Source: Erysipelotrichaceae bacterium | Lineage (GTDB): Bacteria > Bacillota_I > Bacilli_A > Erysipelotrichales > Coprobacillaceae | Assembly (NCBI GenBank): GCA_021202205.1 | Contig: JAJQDJ010000003.1 | Coordinates: 1 to 7,731 of the forward strand | Direction of reading: 5' to 3' | DNA length: 7,731 nt | In this document: positions 1-6,021 of the stretch, one piece after another | Position numbering within the stretch: position 1 is the stretch's first letter | Layout: each line of letters starts with the position of its first letter | Notes under the pieces: model-generated | What the model was told of the DNA's origin: nothing | Seen by the model: the letters and a program-made list of their open reading frames with translations, nothing else | The model's database searches: none | Position numbers and translations under genes: made by a program

Positions 1-60
1 ATAAATTGCGCTATTTTCACTAATTAATTATTGAAATTGAAGTGCGAAACTTGAGGAATA

Positions 61-89
61 TTAAAAGAAGTTTGGTTTTCAAACTTCTT
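61..89 (-). terminator. Rho-independent terminator of the PTS IIB-ROK kinase operon
   Basis: A 10-bp perfect inverted repeat (AAGAAGTTTG at 65-74, CAAACTTCTT at 80-89) encloses a 5-base loop. Read on the minus strand, the stem is followed by TTTTAATATT. The stop codon of the ROK kinase (79-81) lies inside the hairpin, so the operon ends exactly here. Positions 1-60 beyond it show no gene or structure that I recognise. Confidence 0.75.
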
Positions 90-951
90 GTCTATAATTC
101 ACCAATGCACCTATTAAATTGGCATCACCAGAGTACTTACAACTTACCACTTCTGGTTTAATATGCGCAATACCAACTTCTTTTAAAATCATATCTAAAT
201 GTCTAGAAATATTATCACACAAATCTTCTCTTTGTGATATAGCACCACCAATGACTATCAATTCTGGATCATAGGTATATTGTATATTATAAATACCTAA
301 AGCTAAATAATGATAAAATCTTTCAATTGCACCCATGCATATTTGATTGCCATTTTCTGCTTCTACAAAAACCTTTTCACCATTCCATTCACCTTCTAAT
401 TGATCAGCTACATATCTTACCATAGATCGAGTTGATGCGACTTCACTAAGAATTGGCATATCTCCATTTTCTTCACAAACAATTGTATAGCCAAATTCTC
501 CACCATGGAGATGCTTACCATGATGAACCAAGCCATCCTTAATAACAGCTCCTCCGATACCACTACCACATACTACAAAACAAACATCTTGATATCCTTT
601 AGCAGCTCCACTATAAATTTCAGCTAAAGCGGCACAATTGGCATCATTTTCAATACTGACTTTAACATTTAATCTATTGGAAAAGATTTCCTTAAAATTC
701 GGTCCGTGAATATAAGGAATAGCACTTGCACCACCAATAATACCTGTTGATGTATCAACAGCACCAGGAGCACTAAAAGCCAAGCCTTCTATATCATATT
801 TTTCTTTCATTTTCAAAACCCAATTGACTATTTCTTCTACAAACAACTCAAAATTTTCTCTAACAGGTAACTTCCCTTTTTCTAACAATTCATCATTATT
901 TGCGATTGCTACCTTTAAAGAAGTTCCACCAATATCAATACATGCAATCAT
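79..951 (-). CDS. ROK-family sugar kinase, zinc-motif-less (beta-glucoside kinase-like)
   Basis: This 290-residue protein has the length and layout of a ROK (repressor, ORF, kinase) sugar kinase, a cytoplasmic enzyme that transfers phosphate from ATP to the 6-hydroxyl of a hexose. The N-terminal phosphate-binding loop DIGGTSLK spans residues 6-13. ENDANCAALAE begins at 101 and gives the catalytic base D103. GSGIGG (129-134) is the second ATP loop and HGGEFG (149-154) the substrate loop. The CxCGxxGC zinc motif of classical glucokinases and NagK/Mak proteins is absent, as in BglK-type beta-glucoside kinases. There is no N-terminal helix-turn-helix, so it is a kinase rather than a regulator. 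The start is supported by AAGGA just upstream, within the end of the IIB gene; the two reading frames are 6 bases apart, implying one transcript. Phosphorylation of a sugar or of a disaccharide glycoside imported by the PTS is inferred; the exact substrate cannot be read from the sequence. Confidence 0.85.
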   Translation of the reverse strand: MIACIDIGGTSLKVAIANNDELLEKGKLPVRENFELFVEEIVNWVLKMKEKYDIEGLAFSAPGAVDTSTGIIGGASAIPYIHGPNFKEIFSNRLNVKVSIENDANCAALAEIYSGAAKGYQDVCFVVCGSGIGGAVIKDGLVHHGKHLHGGEFGYTIVCEENGDMPILSEVASTRSMVRYVADQLEGEWNGEKVFVEAENGNQICMGAIERFYHYLALGIYNIQYTYDPELIVIGGAISQREDLCDNISRHLDMILKEVGIAHIKPEVVSCKYSGDANLIGALVNYRQEV

Positions 952-957
952 CTTATT

Positions 958-1391
958 TCATCCTTCCTTATTATGAGCATGACGATAAGCCACATCTCTT
1001 TTAACCTTCATTATTCTTTCTTCACCAGGAAAATGGACTGGATTCACGGGATTTTCCTTGTACATTTTTACAATATCTTCACAATCAGCTATAATTTCGT
1101 CCAATACCATCATACCATACATTTTTGGTGGTAGGATATAAATAGGAATATTATATTCAAATCCTGAATTCATCATTCTGCTAACTTCTAATGTTAAATG
1201 TGGACAACAGATTATAATATCATAATCAAAAGATTTTTCTAAAGCATACTTTTCACCTGCTACACCTAAAGGATAAAAAAATCAATACTATATTGATCTT
1301 CTAAACCTCTTTCCTTAATTTCATTTTGCATTCTCACAGTAATAGCACTGGAAGAGAACCCTCCACCACAACACAATAATATTCTTAACAT
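958..1391 (-). pseudogene. PTS lactose/cellobiose-type EIIB component, split by a frameshift
   Basis: Reading starts at ATG 1391 behind a perfect AGGAGG (1399-1404) and gives MLRILLCCGGGFSSSAITV, the P-loop of a lactose/cellobiose-class EIIB. In the CxxGxSxS pattern C8 is the likely phosphocysteine that takes phosphate from EIIA and hands it to the sugar at EIIC. After QYSIDF the frame hits TAG. Shifting by one base at the T7 run (A7 at 1275-1281) restores the protein as YPLGVAGEKYALEKSF, then IICCPHLTLEV and the rest to TGA at 958. The joined product is about 144 residues, longer than the usual roughly 100, because of a C-terminal extension ending in KRDVAYRHAHNKEG. A homopolymer mutation, a sequencing error or -1 slippage on U UUU UUU would all look like this. 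No EIIA or EIIC gene lies in the window. It is the first gene of the transcript that ends with the ROK kinase. Confidence 0.75.
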
Positions 1392-1398
1392 TTGCGTT

Positions 1399-1404
1399 CC
1401 TCCT
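1399..1404 (-). promoter_or_regulatory. Ribosome binding site of the PTS IIB gene
   Basis: A perfect AGGAGG sits 7 bases before ATG 1391. It fixes the start of the split IIB gene, whose first 38 or so codons are too short an open frame to be noticed otherwise. A TACAAT box just upstream (near 1410-1415 on the minus strand) could be a -10 element, but no good -35 accompanies it. Confidence 0.7.
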
Positions 1405-1418
1405 AAAATCATTGTAGC

Positions 1419-1448
1419 AAAAAAGATAGCCTTTTAAAAGACTATCTT
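1419..1448 (-). terminator. Rho-independent terminator downstream of the ATPase remnant
   Basis: The near-perfect palindrome AAGATAG...CTATCTT (1423-1448) forms a 10- to 13-bp stem on the minus strand with one G-T wobble and a tiny TTAA loop. A run of six T follows (A6 at 1419-1424 on the plus strand). It lies a few bases past the stop codon at 1452 and separates the ATPase remnant from the PTS operon, so the latter needs its own promoter. Confidence 0.75.
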
Positions 1449-1451
1449 ATG

Positions 1452-1937
1452 TTATTGATGACGATAAGCAACTCCTCTTTTATCTTCCATAGTATCATAT
1501 CGCAACGCTTTAGGAAAACCTCCATCATAAATATACTGATCAAATTCTTGAGTTGAATTAGCATTTATTGCTTTGCCATAGAATTCTTTCATACCAATAT
1601 ACTCTTCAAAAGTTAAGGTATACATTTCAAATTCGATATATCGTCCTGTCAATTTTGTAATAAGTTCTCCACTTAACAAATATGAATTAGAACCTGTAAT
1701 AAAAATAGAATAATCACCATCTTCTCTAAATGCATTTATAACTTCCTCAAAATCTTTAACATTTTGAATTTCATCGACAAATAAATATTTCATACCATCT
1801 GCCACAGATAATTCGTCAATAATATTTTCTAATTGTATTGCTGTTTTGATGTTTTTAAACTGACGTTTATCTAAATTAATATAAATAATATTATCGTTAT
1901 CTATATCATTTTCATAGCAATTATTCCAGTTAAGGGG
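1452..1937 (-). pseudogene. AAA-type ATPase (DUF4143 family) remnant, truncated at both ends
   Basis: The open frame runs from a TGA at 1956-1958 to TAA at 1452 and has no credible start or ribosome binding site. It encodes only the middle of an archaeal-type/DUF4143-family ATPase. NIIYINLDKRQFKN is followed by the Walker B segment KYLFVDEIQNV, the sensor-1 strand IFITGSNSYLLSGE, TGRYIEFEMYTLTFEEYI and DGGFPKALRYD. The N-terminal Walker A loop (GxRRxGKT type) and the entire C-terminal DUF4143 domain are missing, against a usual length near 400 residues. The 5' end runs into a perfect inverted repeat. The 3' end changes abruptly after MEDKR into GVAYRHQ, a tail shared with the neighbouring IIB gene. 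Intact relatives are often single-gene accessory ATPases with a nuclease-like or unknown C-terminal part. This copy cannot bind ATP and is a fossil. Confidence 0.75.
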
Positions 1938-1976
1938 GTAAAATTTAAATTTTTTTCAAATTTTACCCCCTTAACT
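1928..1976. repeat. Perfect 19-bp inverted repeat with 11-base spacer
   Basis: The left arm AGTTAAGGGGGTAAAATTT (1928-1946) and its exact complement (1958-1976) enclose AAATTTTTTTC. Each arm holds a run of five G or C, very unusual in this AT-rich DNA. The right-hand flank on the plus strand is CTCTTATTTTTATATT, so a plus-strand terminator is possible, but there is no plus-strand gene to terminate. It marks the point where the ATPase remnant loses its N-terminal part. A scar or end of a small mobile element is an alternative; no transposase or target duplication is visible. Confidence 0.8.
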
Positions 1977-2029
1977 CTTATTTTTATATTATATATCGCT
2001 AGTCTTTATATATACACAAATGTCTATAC

Positions 2030-2065
2030 AAAAATGCTTATCATATCACCGTCATCTGATAAACA
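2030..2065 (-). terminator. Probable terminator of the ROK regulator-PHP operon
   Basis: On the minus strand TGTTTATCA (2057-2065) pairs with TGATAAGCA (2035-2043), a 9-bp stem with one G-T pair and a 13-base loop. TTTTTG follows at 2034-2029. It lies about 40 bases after the PHP stop codon. The rest of 1977-2107 is AT-rich with no gene that I can see. Confidence 0.6.
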
Positions 2066-2107
2066 TTATAATATCATATATCCATTTGTTTCTTAAGCAA
2101 CGAAATA

Positions 2108-3007
2108 TTAAATTAACTTATTTGCTTTTAATTGTTCTTCGATGATAGTTTCATCAATGATACAATTGGCTCCTCCCAGTTCAATAGCTGGTTTTGTTTT
2201 ACCATGGAAATCACTACCACAAGTTGTCATAATGTTGTATTCTTGCCCTTTATTGTAAAAATACTTAACAGTGTCTATACTATGATAACTACTAAAACAT
2301 TCCACGCCATCATATCTTACATCACTCATCATATCATCAAAGACTTCAAAACGATTTTTTAAATTATTACCAGGATGAGCTAATACTGCCTTTCCTCCAT
2401 GTCTATGAATTAAATCAACAGTTTCTTTTAAGCTAGGATAAACAATCTCTGTATAGCAAGGCTTACCTTGAGCATAATAATCCCAATAAAAATTCACATA
2501 AGGATTATCTGATCTTGAACCACCTGCACGATAAGGTTCTAATAATTCATTACCGTTATATTCTTCTTTATTCAATAATACTTCGGCAAACATTTCACCA
2601 GTATAAACACCATTATCTGATAATTGATCTAAATCTTCTTTAGTCACATTAAATCCTAACTCATTCGTCAATTTAAGCTTTTCTAAAGAACAAGATAATT
2701 CCTGATTAAGGACATTTTCTTCCAACTTTACAAAATCATCATGATGATGATCAATACCATAACCAACAACATGTAAATTAATACCATTATAAGTGCAATC
2801 AATTTCTACAGCCGGTATATATTTTATACCTAGCTTTTCAGCTGCTGCTTTTCCTTCATCAATAGCTTTAACACTATTATGATCAGCAATAGCCATAATA
2901 GTTATACCTTTGTCATAGCACATTTGTACAAGTTGTGTAGGTGTAAATTCACCATCATCACTATAATAAGAATGCATGTGTAAATCAATATACTTTTTAA
3001 TTTCCAT
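2108..3007 (-). CDS. PHP-domain metal-dependent phosphoesterase
   Basis: This is an intact 299-residue PHP-family protein, a metal-dependent phosphoesterase of the YciV/TrpH-like single-domain class. The family hydrolyses phosphoester bonds, for example in nucleoside bisphosphates; the substrate here is unknown. Metal ligands can be followed along the chain: HMHSYYSDDG (H10, H12, D17), ADHNS (D42, H43), EID (E68), LAHPG (H211), FSSYH (H242) and CGSDFHGKTKP (D266, H268). These are all the motifs expected of an active enzyme. The insert around residues 75-180 is a helical or lid region typical of these proteins. The start is fixed by AAAGGAG at 3014-3020, 7 bases upstream, and the gene begins 11 bases inside the end of the ROK regulator remnant. 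The two genes were therefore translationally coupled. No signal peptide is present, so it acts in the cytoplasm. Confidence 0.85.
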   Translation of the reverse strand: MEIKKYIDLHMHSYYSDDGEFTPTQLVQMCYDKGITIMAIADHNSVKAIDEGKAAAEKLGIKYIPAVEIDCTYNGINLHVVGYGIDHHHDDFVKLEENVLNQELSCSLEKLKLTNELGFNVTKEDLDQLSDNGVYTGEMFAEVLLNKEEYNGNELLEPYRAGGSRSDNPYVNFYWDYYAQGKPCYTEIVYPSLKETVDLIHRHGGKAVLAHPGNNLKNRFEVFDDMMSDVRYDGVECFSSYHSIDTVKYFYNKGQEYNIMTTCGSDFHGKTKPAIELGGANCIIDETIIEEQLKANKLI

Positions 3008-3768
3008 ATTTTACTCCTTTAAATGTATTTACGAGTTTCATAAGACCATATTCTAAGTAAGTATCAATATCTTCTATAAAGATTATATCAGATAGTAGTG
3101 AATCATGCGGAAGATTCTGTAGCAAGAGAGATTTTGATATATTTTTATCTTTGATTAATGGACAATAAATAATGATGGCATCAGGATCATACATAACCTG
3201 CATTGTATGCATAAAATAAGCTAATAATGAATGAATGTTATCATTTTCTAAATCTTGTAATTGTTGGGTTCTATTTAAGTTTGCTAAATAACCTATTTCT
3301 CCTAAAAACCCATGTTTACCTCTAATCAATTCACCATGATACACATAAGCTCCACCAGCCAATTCTTTATCAGGCTGATAAAGAAAACCAAATGTATCAT
3401 ATTCCTTATGCATATAATAATAACCATAAGCCATAACGTTCACATCATTATCAACTACCACATCACAATGAAATCTTTGTGATAATTCCTGAGTTAAAGA
3501 TATTCCTCTTAATTTTTCTAAACCATAATGAAGACACATCTCATTTAAATAACCATCTTTATCTACAAATCCAGGTAATGATATGACAATTGTCATCGTA
3601 TTTGGATATTGTTTGATAATCAATTAAATATGCTCTAACAAGACATCAAAATCAATAATTGTATAACCATATTCATAACTATCAATTTTTTCATCAATGA
3701 GATTATAAACACTCATTGTATATTTGATTTTTTGTACTAGGACCCAACTCATAAAGAGCTTTTAACAC
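2997..3768 (-). pseudogene. ROK-family transcriptional regulator, broken (stop codon, frameshift and collapsed HTH)
   Basis: Three pieces of one gene can be followed. The first (about 3768-3715) reads VLKALYELGPSTKNQIYNE, the beginning of a winged-helix of the type found in NagC/XylR-like ROK repressors. It breaks off before the recognition helix. In the next frame MSVYNLIDEKI starts at 3716 and runs to VLLEHI, where TAA (3624-3626) interrupts it. The same frame continues as LIIKQYPNTMTIVISLPGFV and on for 208 residues to TAA at 2997. That piece has the ROK fold: ISLPGFVDKDGYL, VVVDNDVNVMAYGYY and GKHGFLGEIGYL. The ATP glycine loop (GxGxGG) and the zinc cysteines are missing, as often seen in regulators. 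A normal ROK repressor is about 380 residues; here roughly 250 remain, so an internal deletion joins the HTH to the sugar-binding domain. It is very unlikely to bind DNA. It overlaps the PHP gene, which it may once have controlled. Confidence 0.75.
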
Positions 3769-3777
3769 GTCTTTTTA

Positions 3778-3806
3778 TTGCTTTTTTTATAGTGAAAGGT
3801 TAAAAT
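3778..3806 (+). promoter_or_regulatory. Candidate sigma-A promoter of the aminotransferase gene
   Basis: TTGCTT at 3778-3783 and TAAAAT at 3801-3806 are separated by exactly 17 bases, giving a reasonable vegetative promoter about 30 bases before the start codon. It is the only well-spaced pair in the gap, and it overlaps the start of the decayed ROK gene on the other strand, so the two were divergent neighbours. No operator-like palindrome is evident. Confidence 0.45.
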
Positions 3807-3836
3807 ATTTTCAATATTAATAAGAAAGAAGGGGTT

Positions 3837-5111
3837 ATGTTGAAATCTTATAAAGAGTTAAGTCATGAAGAACTGGTTTCTTTACATGAAGATTTATCAA
3901 ATCAGTATCAACAAATGAAAGACTTGAAGTTAAACTTAAATATGGCAAGGGGGAAACCAGATTATAAGCAAGTAGGTTTATCATTTGGTGTATTTGATGC
4001 TGTTAATAGTCAATATGATTTTGGTGATAAGATTGAGTATTGTAATTATGGTATTTTAGATGGTATTCCAGAAGCCAAAGCTTTTTTTGCAGATATGTTA
4101 GGGGTAAAGGATGAAAATATTATTGTTTTTGGTAATGCCAGTTTAACAATCATGTTTGATCAAGTAAGTCGTGGCTATACCCATGGTTATTTAGGTCATA
4201 CACCTTGGTGTAAGTTAGATAAAGTGAAGTTTTTATGTCCAGTTCCTGGTTATGATCGTCATTTTGCAATTACAGAACATTTTGGCATTGAAATGATTAA
4301 TATCCCTTTAAATGAAGATGGTCCAGATATGGATATGATTGAAGAATATGTCAATAATGATGAAAGTATCAAGGGTATTTGGTGTGTTCCTCAATATGCA
4401 AATCCTAGTGGAATTACTTATAGTGATGAAGTTGTTGATAGATTTGCTCATTTAAAGCCAGCTGCTAAGGATTTTAGATTATTCTGGGATAATGCTTATA
4501 TTGTGCATCATTTATATGCTGATAAGCAAGATCATGTCAAAGATATTATGAGTGCATGTAAGGAAGCAGGCAATGAAAATATGGTTTTTGAATTCTGTTC
4601 AACAAGTAAAGTGACATTACCTGGTGCAGGTGTTGCTGCTATGGCAACTTCACCTGAAAATAAAAAGGATGTTTTAAAACACATGGCTATTCAAGCTATT
4701 GGTCATGATAAAATTAACCAATTAAGACATGTTGAATATTTTAAACAACATGATTTAAATGAGCATATGATGAAACAGGCTGATATGTTAAGACCTAAGT
4801 TTGAAGCAGTGTTGAAGGTATTAGATGAAGAATTAGGTGGATTAGATATAGCATCTTGGACACATCCATTAGGTGGTTATTTCATTTCATTAGATGCCTT
4901 GCCTGGTACAGCTAAAGAAATTGTTGGAAAGTGTAAAGAAGCCGGCATGGTTTTAACAGGAGCCGGAGCAACTTATCCATATGGTAAGGATCCAAATGAT
5001 TCTAACATTAGAATTGCACCATCTTTCCCAACACCTGAAGAAATTGTACCTGCAGCTAAATTATTAGCATTATGTGTTAAATTAGTCATTGTTGAAAAAT
5101 TATTAGGATAA
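3837..5111 (+). CDS. PLP-dependent aminotransferase, class I fold (MocR-like aspartate/alanine aminotransferase group, PF12897 type)
   Basis: This 424-residue cytoplasmic enzyme carries all the landmarks of the fold-type I aminotransferase group once called Aminotran_MocR. These proteins have no DNA-binding domain despite the name. NMARGKP (35-41) is the substrate-binding N-terminal stretch typical of this group and YGILDGIPEA (71-80) follows it. FGNAS (98-102) binds the cofactor phosphate. NPSG (189-192) and WDNAY (217-221, with D218 holding the pyridine nitrogen) come next. STSKVTLPGAG puts the Schiff-base lysine at K258, and NIRIAPS supplies the carboxylate-binding arginine R392. Characterised relatives transfer the amino group between aspartate or alanine and 2-oxoglutarate; the exact donor here is not decidable. 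The start follows AAGAAGGGG (3826-3834), close but workable, and matches the usual MxxYKExSxEEL beginning. It is alone in its transcript, with its own promoter and terminator, and is the only plus-strand gene in the window. Confidence 0.9.
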   Translation: MLKSYKELSHEELVSLHEDLSNQYQQMKDLKLNLNMARGKPDYKQVGLSFGVFDAVNSQYDFGDKIEYCNYGILDGIPEAKAFFADMLGVKDENIIVFGNASLTIMFDQVSRGYTHGYLGHTPWCKLDKVKFLCPVPGYDRHFAITEHFGIEMINIPLNEDGPDMDMIEEYVNNDESIKGIWCVPQYANPSGITYSDEVVDRFAHLKPAAKDFRLFWDNAYIVHHLYADKQDHVKDIMSACKEAGNENMVFEFCSTSKVTLPGAGVAAMATSPENKKDVLKHMAIQAIGHDKINQLRHVEYFKQHDLNEHMMKQADMLRPKFEAVLKVLDEELGGLDIASWTHPLGGYFISLDALPGTAKEIVGKCKEAGMVLTGAGATYPYGKDPNDSNIRIAPSFPTPEEIVPAAKLLALCVKLVIVEKLLG

Positions 5112-5114
5112 ACG

Positions 5115-5147
5115 AAAATACAAATCACTTTTGATTTGTATTTTTTT
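5115..5147 (+). terminator. Rho-independent terminator of the aminotransferase gene
   Basis: AAAATACAAATCA (5115-5127) pairs perfectly with TGATTTGTATTTT (5132-5144) around a CTTT loop. The stem runs into seven T (5141-5147). It begins 4 bases after the stop codon. The A-rich 5' side means it could also stop transcription coming from the opposite direction across the Fic remnant. Confidence 0.85.
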
Positions 5148-5156
5148 CATAAATAT

Positions 5157-5459
5157 ATAAATAATCTCATATAATTTTTGTGCTTTATTTAATGCTTGAT
5201 TATATATCATTTTATTATCATTAGAAATGATCGGTGGAATTATACCATTTTTAAACATTCTTTAAAAAGAATGATTCTTCCTGTTCTACCATTACCATCA
5301 CAAAAAGGATGAATATTTTCATAATACACATGAAATTGAACAATATTTTTAAAGAATTTTCACAACCATTGAGTCTAAGGTTACTGTATAATCTTTTAAA
5401 TGATAATATACCACACAATATCTTGTAATGTATGAGGTATGGGTTCTCATTATTTCACA
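5157..5459 (-). pseudogene. Fic-domain (AMP-transferase-type) protein remnant
   Basis: On the minus strand, VQFHVYYENIHPFCDGNG then RTGRIILFKECLKNGIIPP is readable, with the full Fic catalytic motif HPFxDGNGRxGR (5290-5320 region). The family uses this histidine to transfer AMP or another phosphate-containing group from a nucleotide to a target protein. Downstream residues IISNDNKMIYNQALNKAQ fit the same family. The upstream piece (MRTHTSYITRY and LKDYTVTLDSMVVKIL) is in another frame; the shift falls at 5349-5360 near CTTTAAAAAT. There is no start codon, no ribosome binding site and no N-terminal domain, against 200-350 residues in intact relatives. The 3' end runs without a sensible C-terminus into the aminotransferase terminator. 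No antitoxin gene lies beside it. I treat it as a dead accessory gene; this explains the 5112-5499 stretch. Confidence 0.75.
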
Positions 5460-5499
5460 AAAGTAGTATTGATATTAGGAAATGCTTTATAATACCATC

Positions 5500-6003
5500 T
5501 TATTTTGTGGTACTACCAAAACCACCATTTCTTATATCTGTCGTATCATCATCTTCTACAATACCATATTGAACAAAGATACCTTGAGCAATACCTTCCC
5601 CTTTTTTGACTTCTAAGGTTTTATTTTCATTTGTATCATTAGTCATTTTAATAAAAATATGACCTTCATTATCAGAATAATAATAATCACTATCAATAAC
5701 GCCAACCGTATTATTTAATTGTAAACGATATTTAAAACCTAAACCACTTCTTGGATATATCATTAATACCCATCTTTCATTCATTTCACATCTTATACCT
5801 GTTGGAATTTTAATCGTTTCACCTGGTTTTAATATCATATCTATAGGTGTATAAAAATCATATCCTGCTGAACCTTTGGTTGCACGTTTAGGAAGTTTAA
5901 TATCATCATAGATATTTTTTATTTTTTCATTTGAAAAATTAAAATCTTCCATTCCTTGTTGAAATTGTTTTAAAGATACTTTATAAAATTTTGCTGTTTC
6001 CAT
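5500..6003 (-). CDS. dut: dUTP diphosphatase (dUTPase), trimeric type
   Basis: The 167-residue protein carries all five motifs of the trimeric dUTPase family, which splits dUTP into dUMP and pyrophosphate to keep uracil out of DNA and to feed thymidylate synthesis. Motif 1 is AGYDFYT (46-52, with D49), motif 2 PRSGLG (84-89), motif 3 GVIDSDYY (101-108, catalytic D104), motif 4 KKGEGIAQ (133-140) and motif 5 RNGGFGSTTK (158-167) at the very C-terminus, the flexible P-loop-like arm. Compared with the usual GxIDSDYRGE, motif 3 continues as YYSDNEGHIF, an insertion of a few residues seen in some Firmicute and phage versions. About 35 residues precede the fold, more than in E. coli Dut. GGAGGA at 6009-6014 fixes the ATG. 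It lies 18 bases after the glycine-rich tail of the DUF2207 gene and probably shares its transcript. A phage origin is possible but nothing around it is phage-like. Confidence 0.88.
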   Translation of the reverse strand: METAKFYKVSLKQFQQGMEDFNFSNEKIKNIYDDIKLPKRATKGSAGYDFYTPIDMILKPGETIKIPTGIRCEMNERWVLMIYPRSGLGFKYRLQLNNTVGVIDSDYYYSDNEGHIFIKMTNDTNENKTLEVKKGEGIAQGIFVQYGIVEDDDTTDIRNGGFGSTTK

Positions 6004-6021
6004 ATAAATCCTCCTTCTATT

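Noticed and set aside
1806..1955. GTG at 1803-1805 as the true start of the ATPase fragment
   Set aside because: Family-like sequence (IIYINLD, IIDELSVADG) continues upstream in the same frame and there is no ribosome binding site, so the GTG is internal.
2132..2362. Plus-strand open frame of 76 codons opposite the PHP gene
   Set aside because: It lies antisense inside a gene with full catalytic motifs, has no ribosome binding site and gives a low-complexity translation.
2520..2535. A third copy of the ACGATAAG repeat core
   Set aside because: The match is only nine bases, in the PHP gene (PYRAGG); the flanks and frame do not resemble the VAYRH tail.
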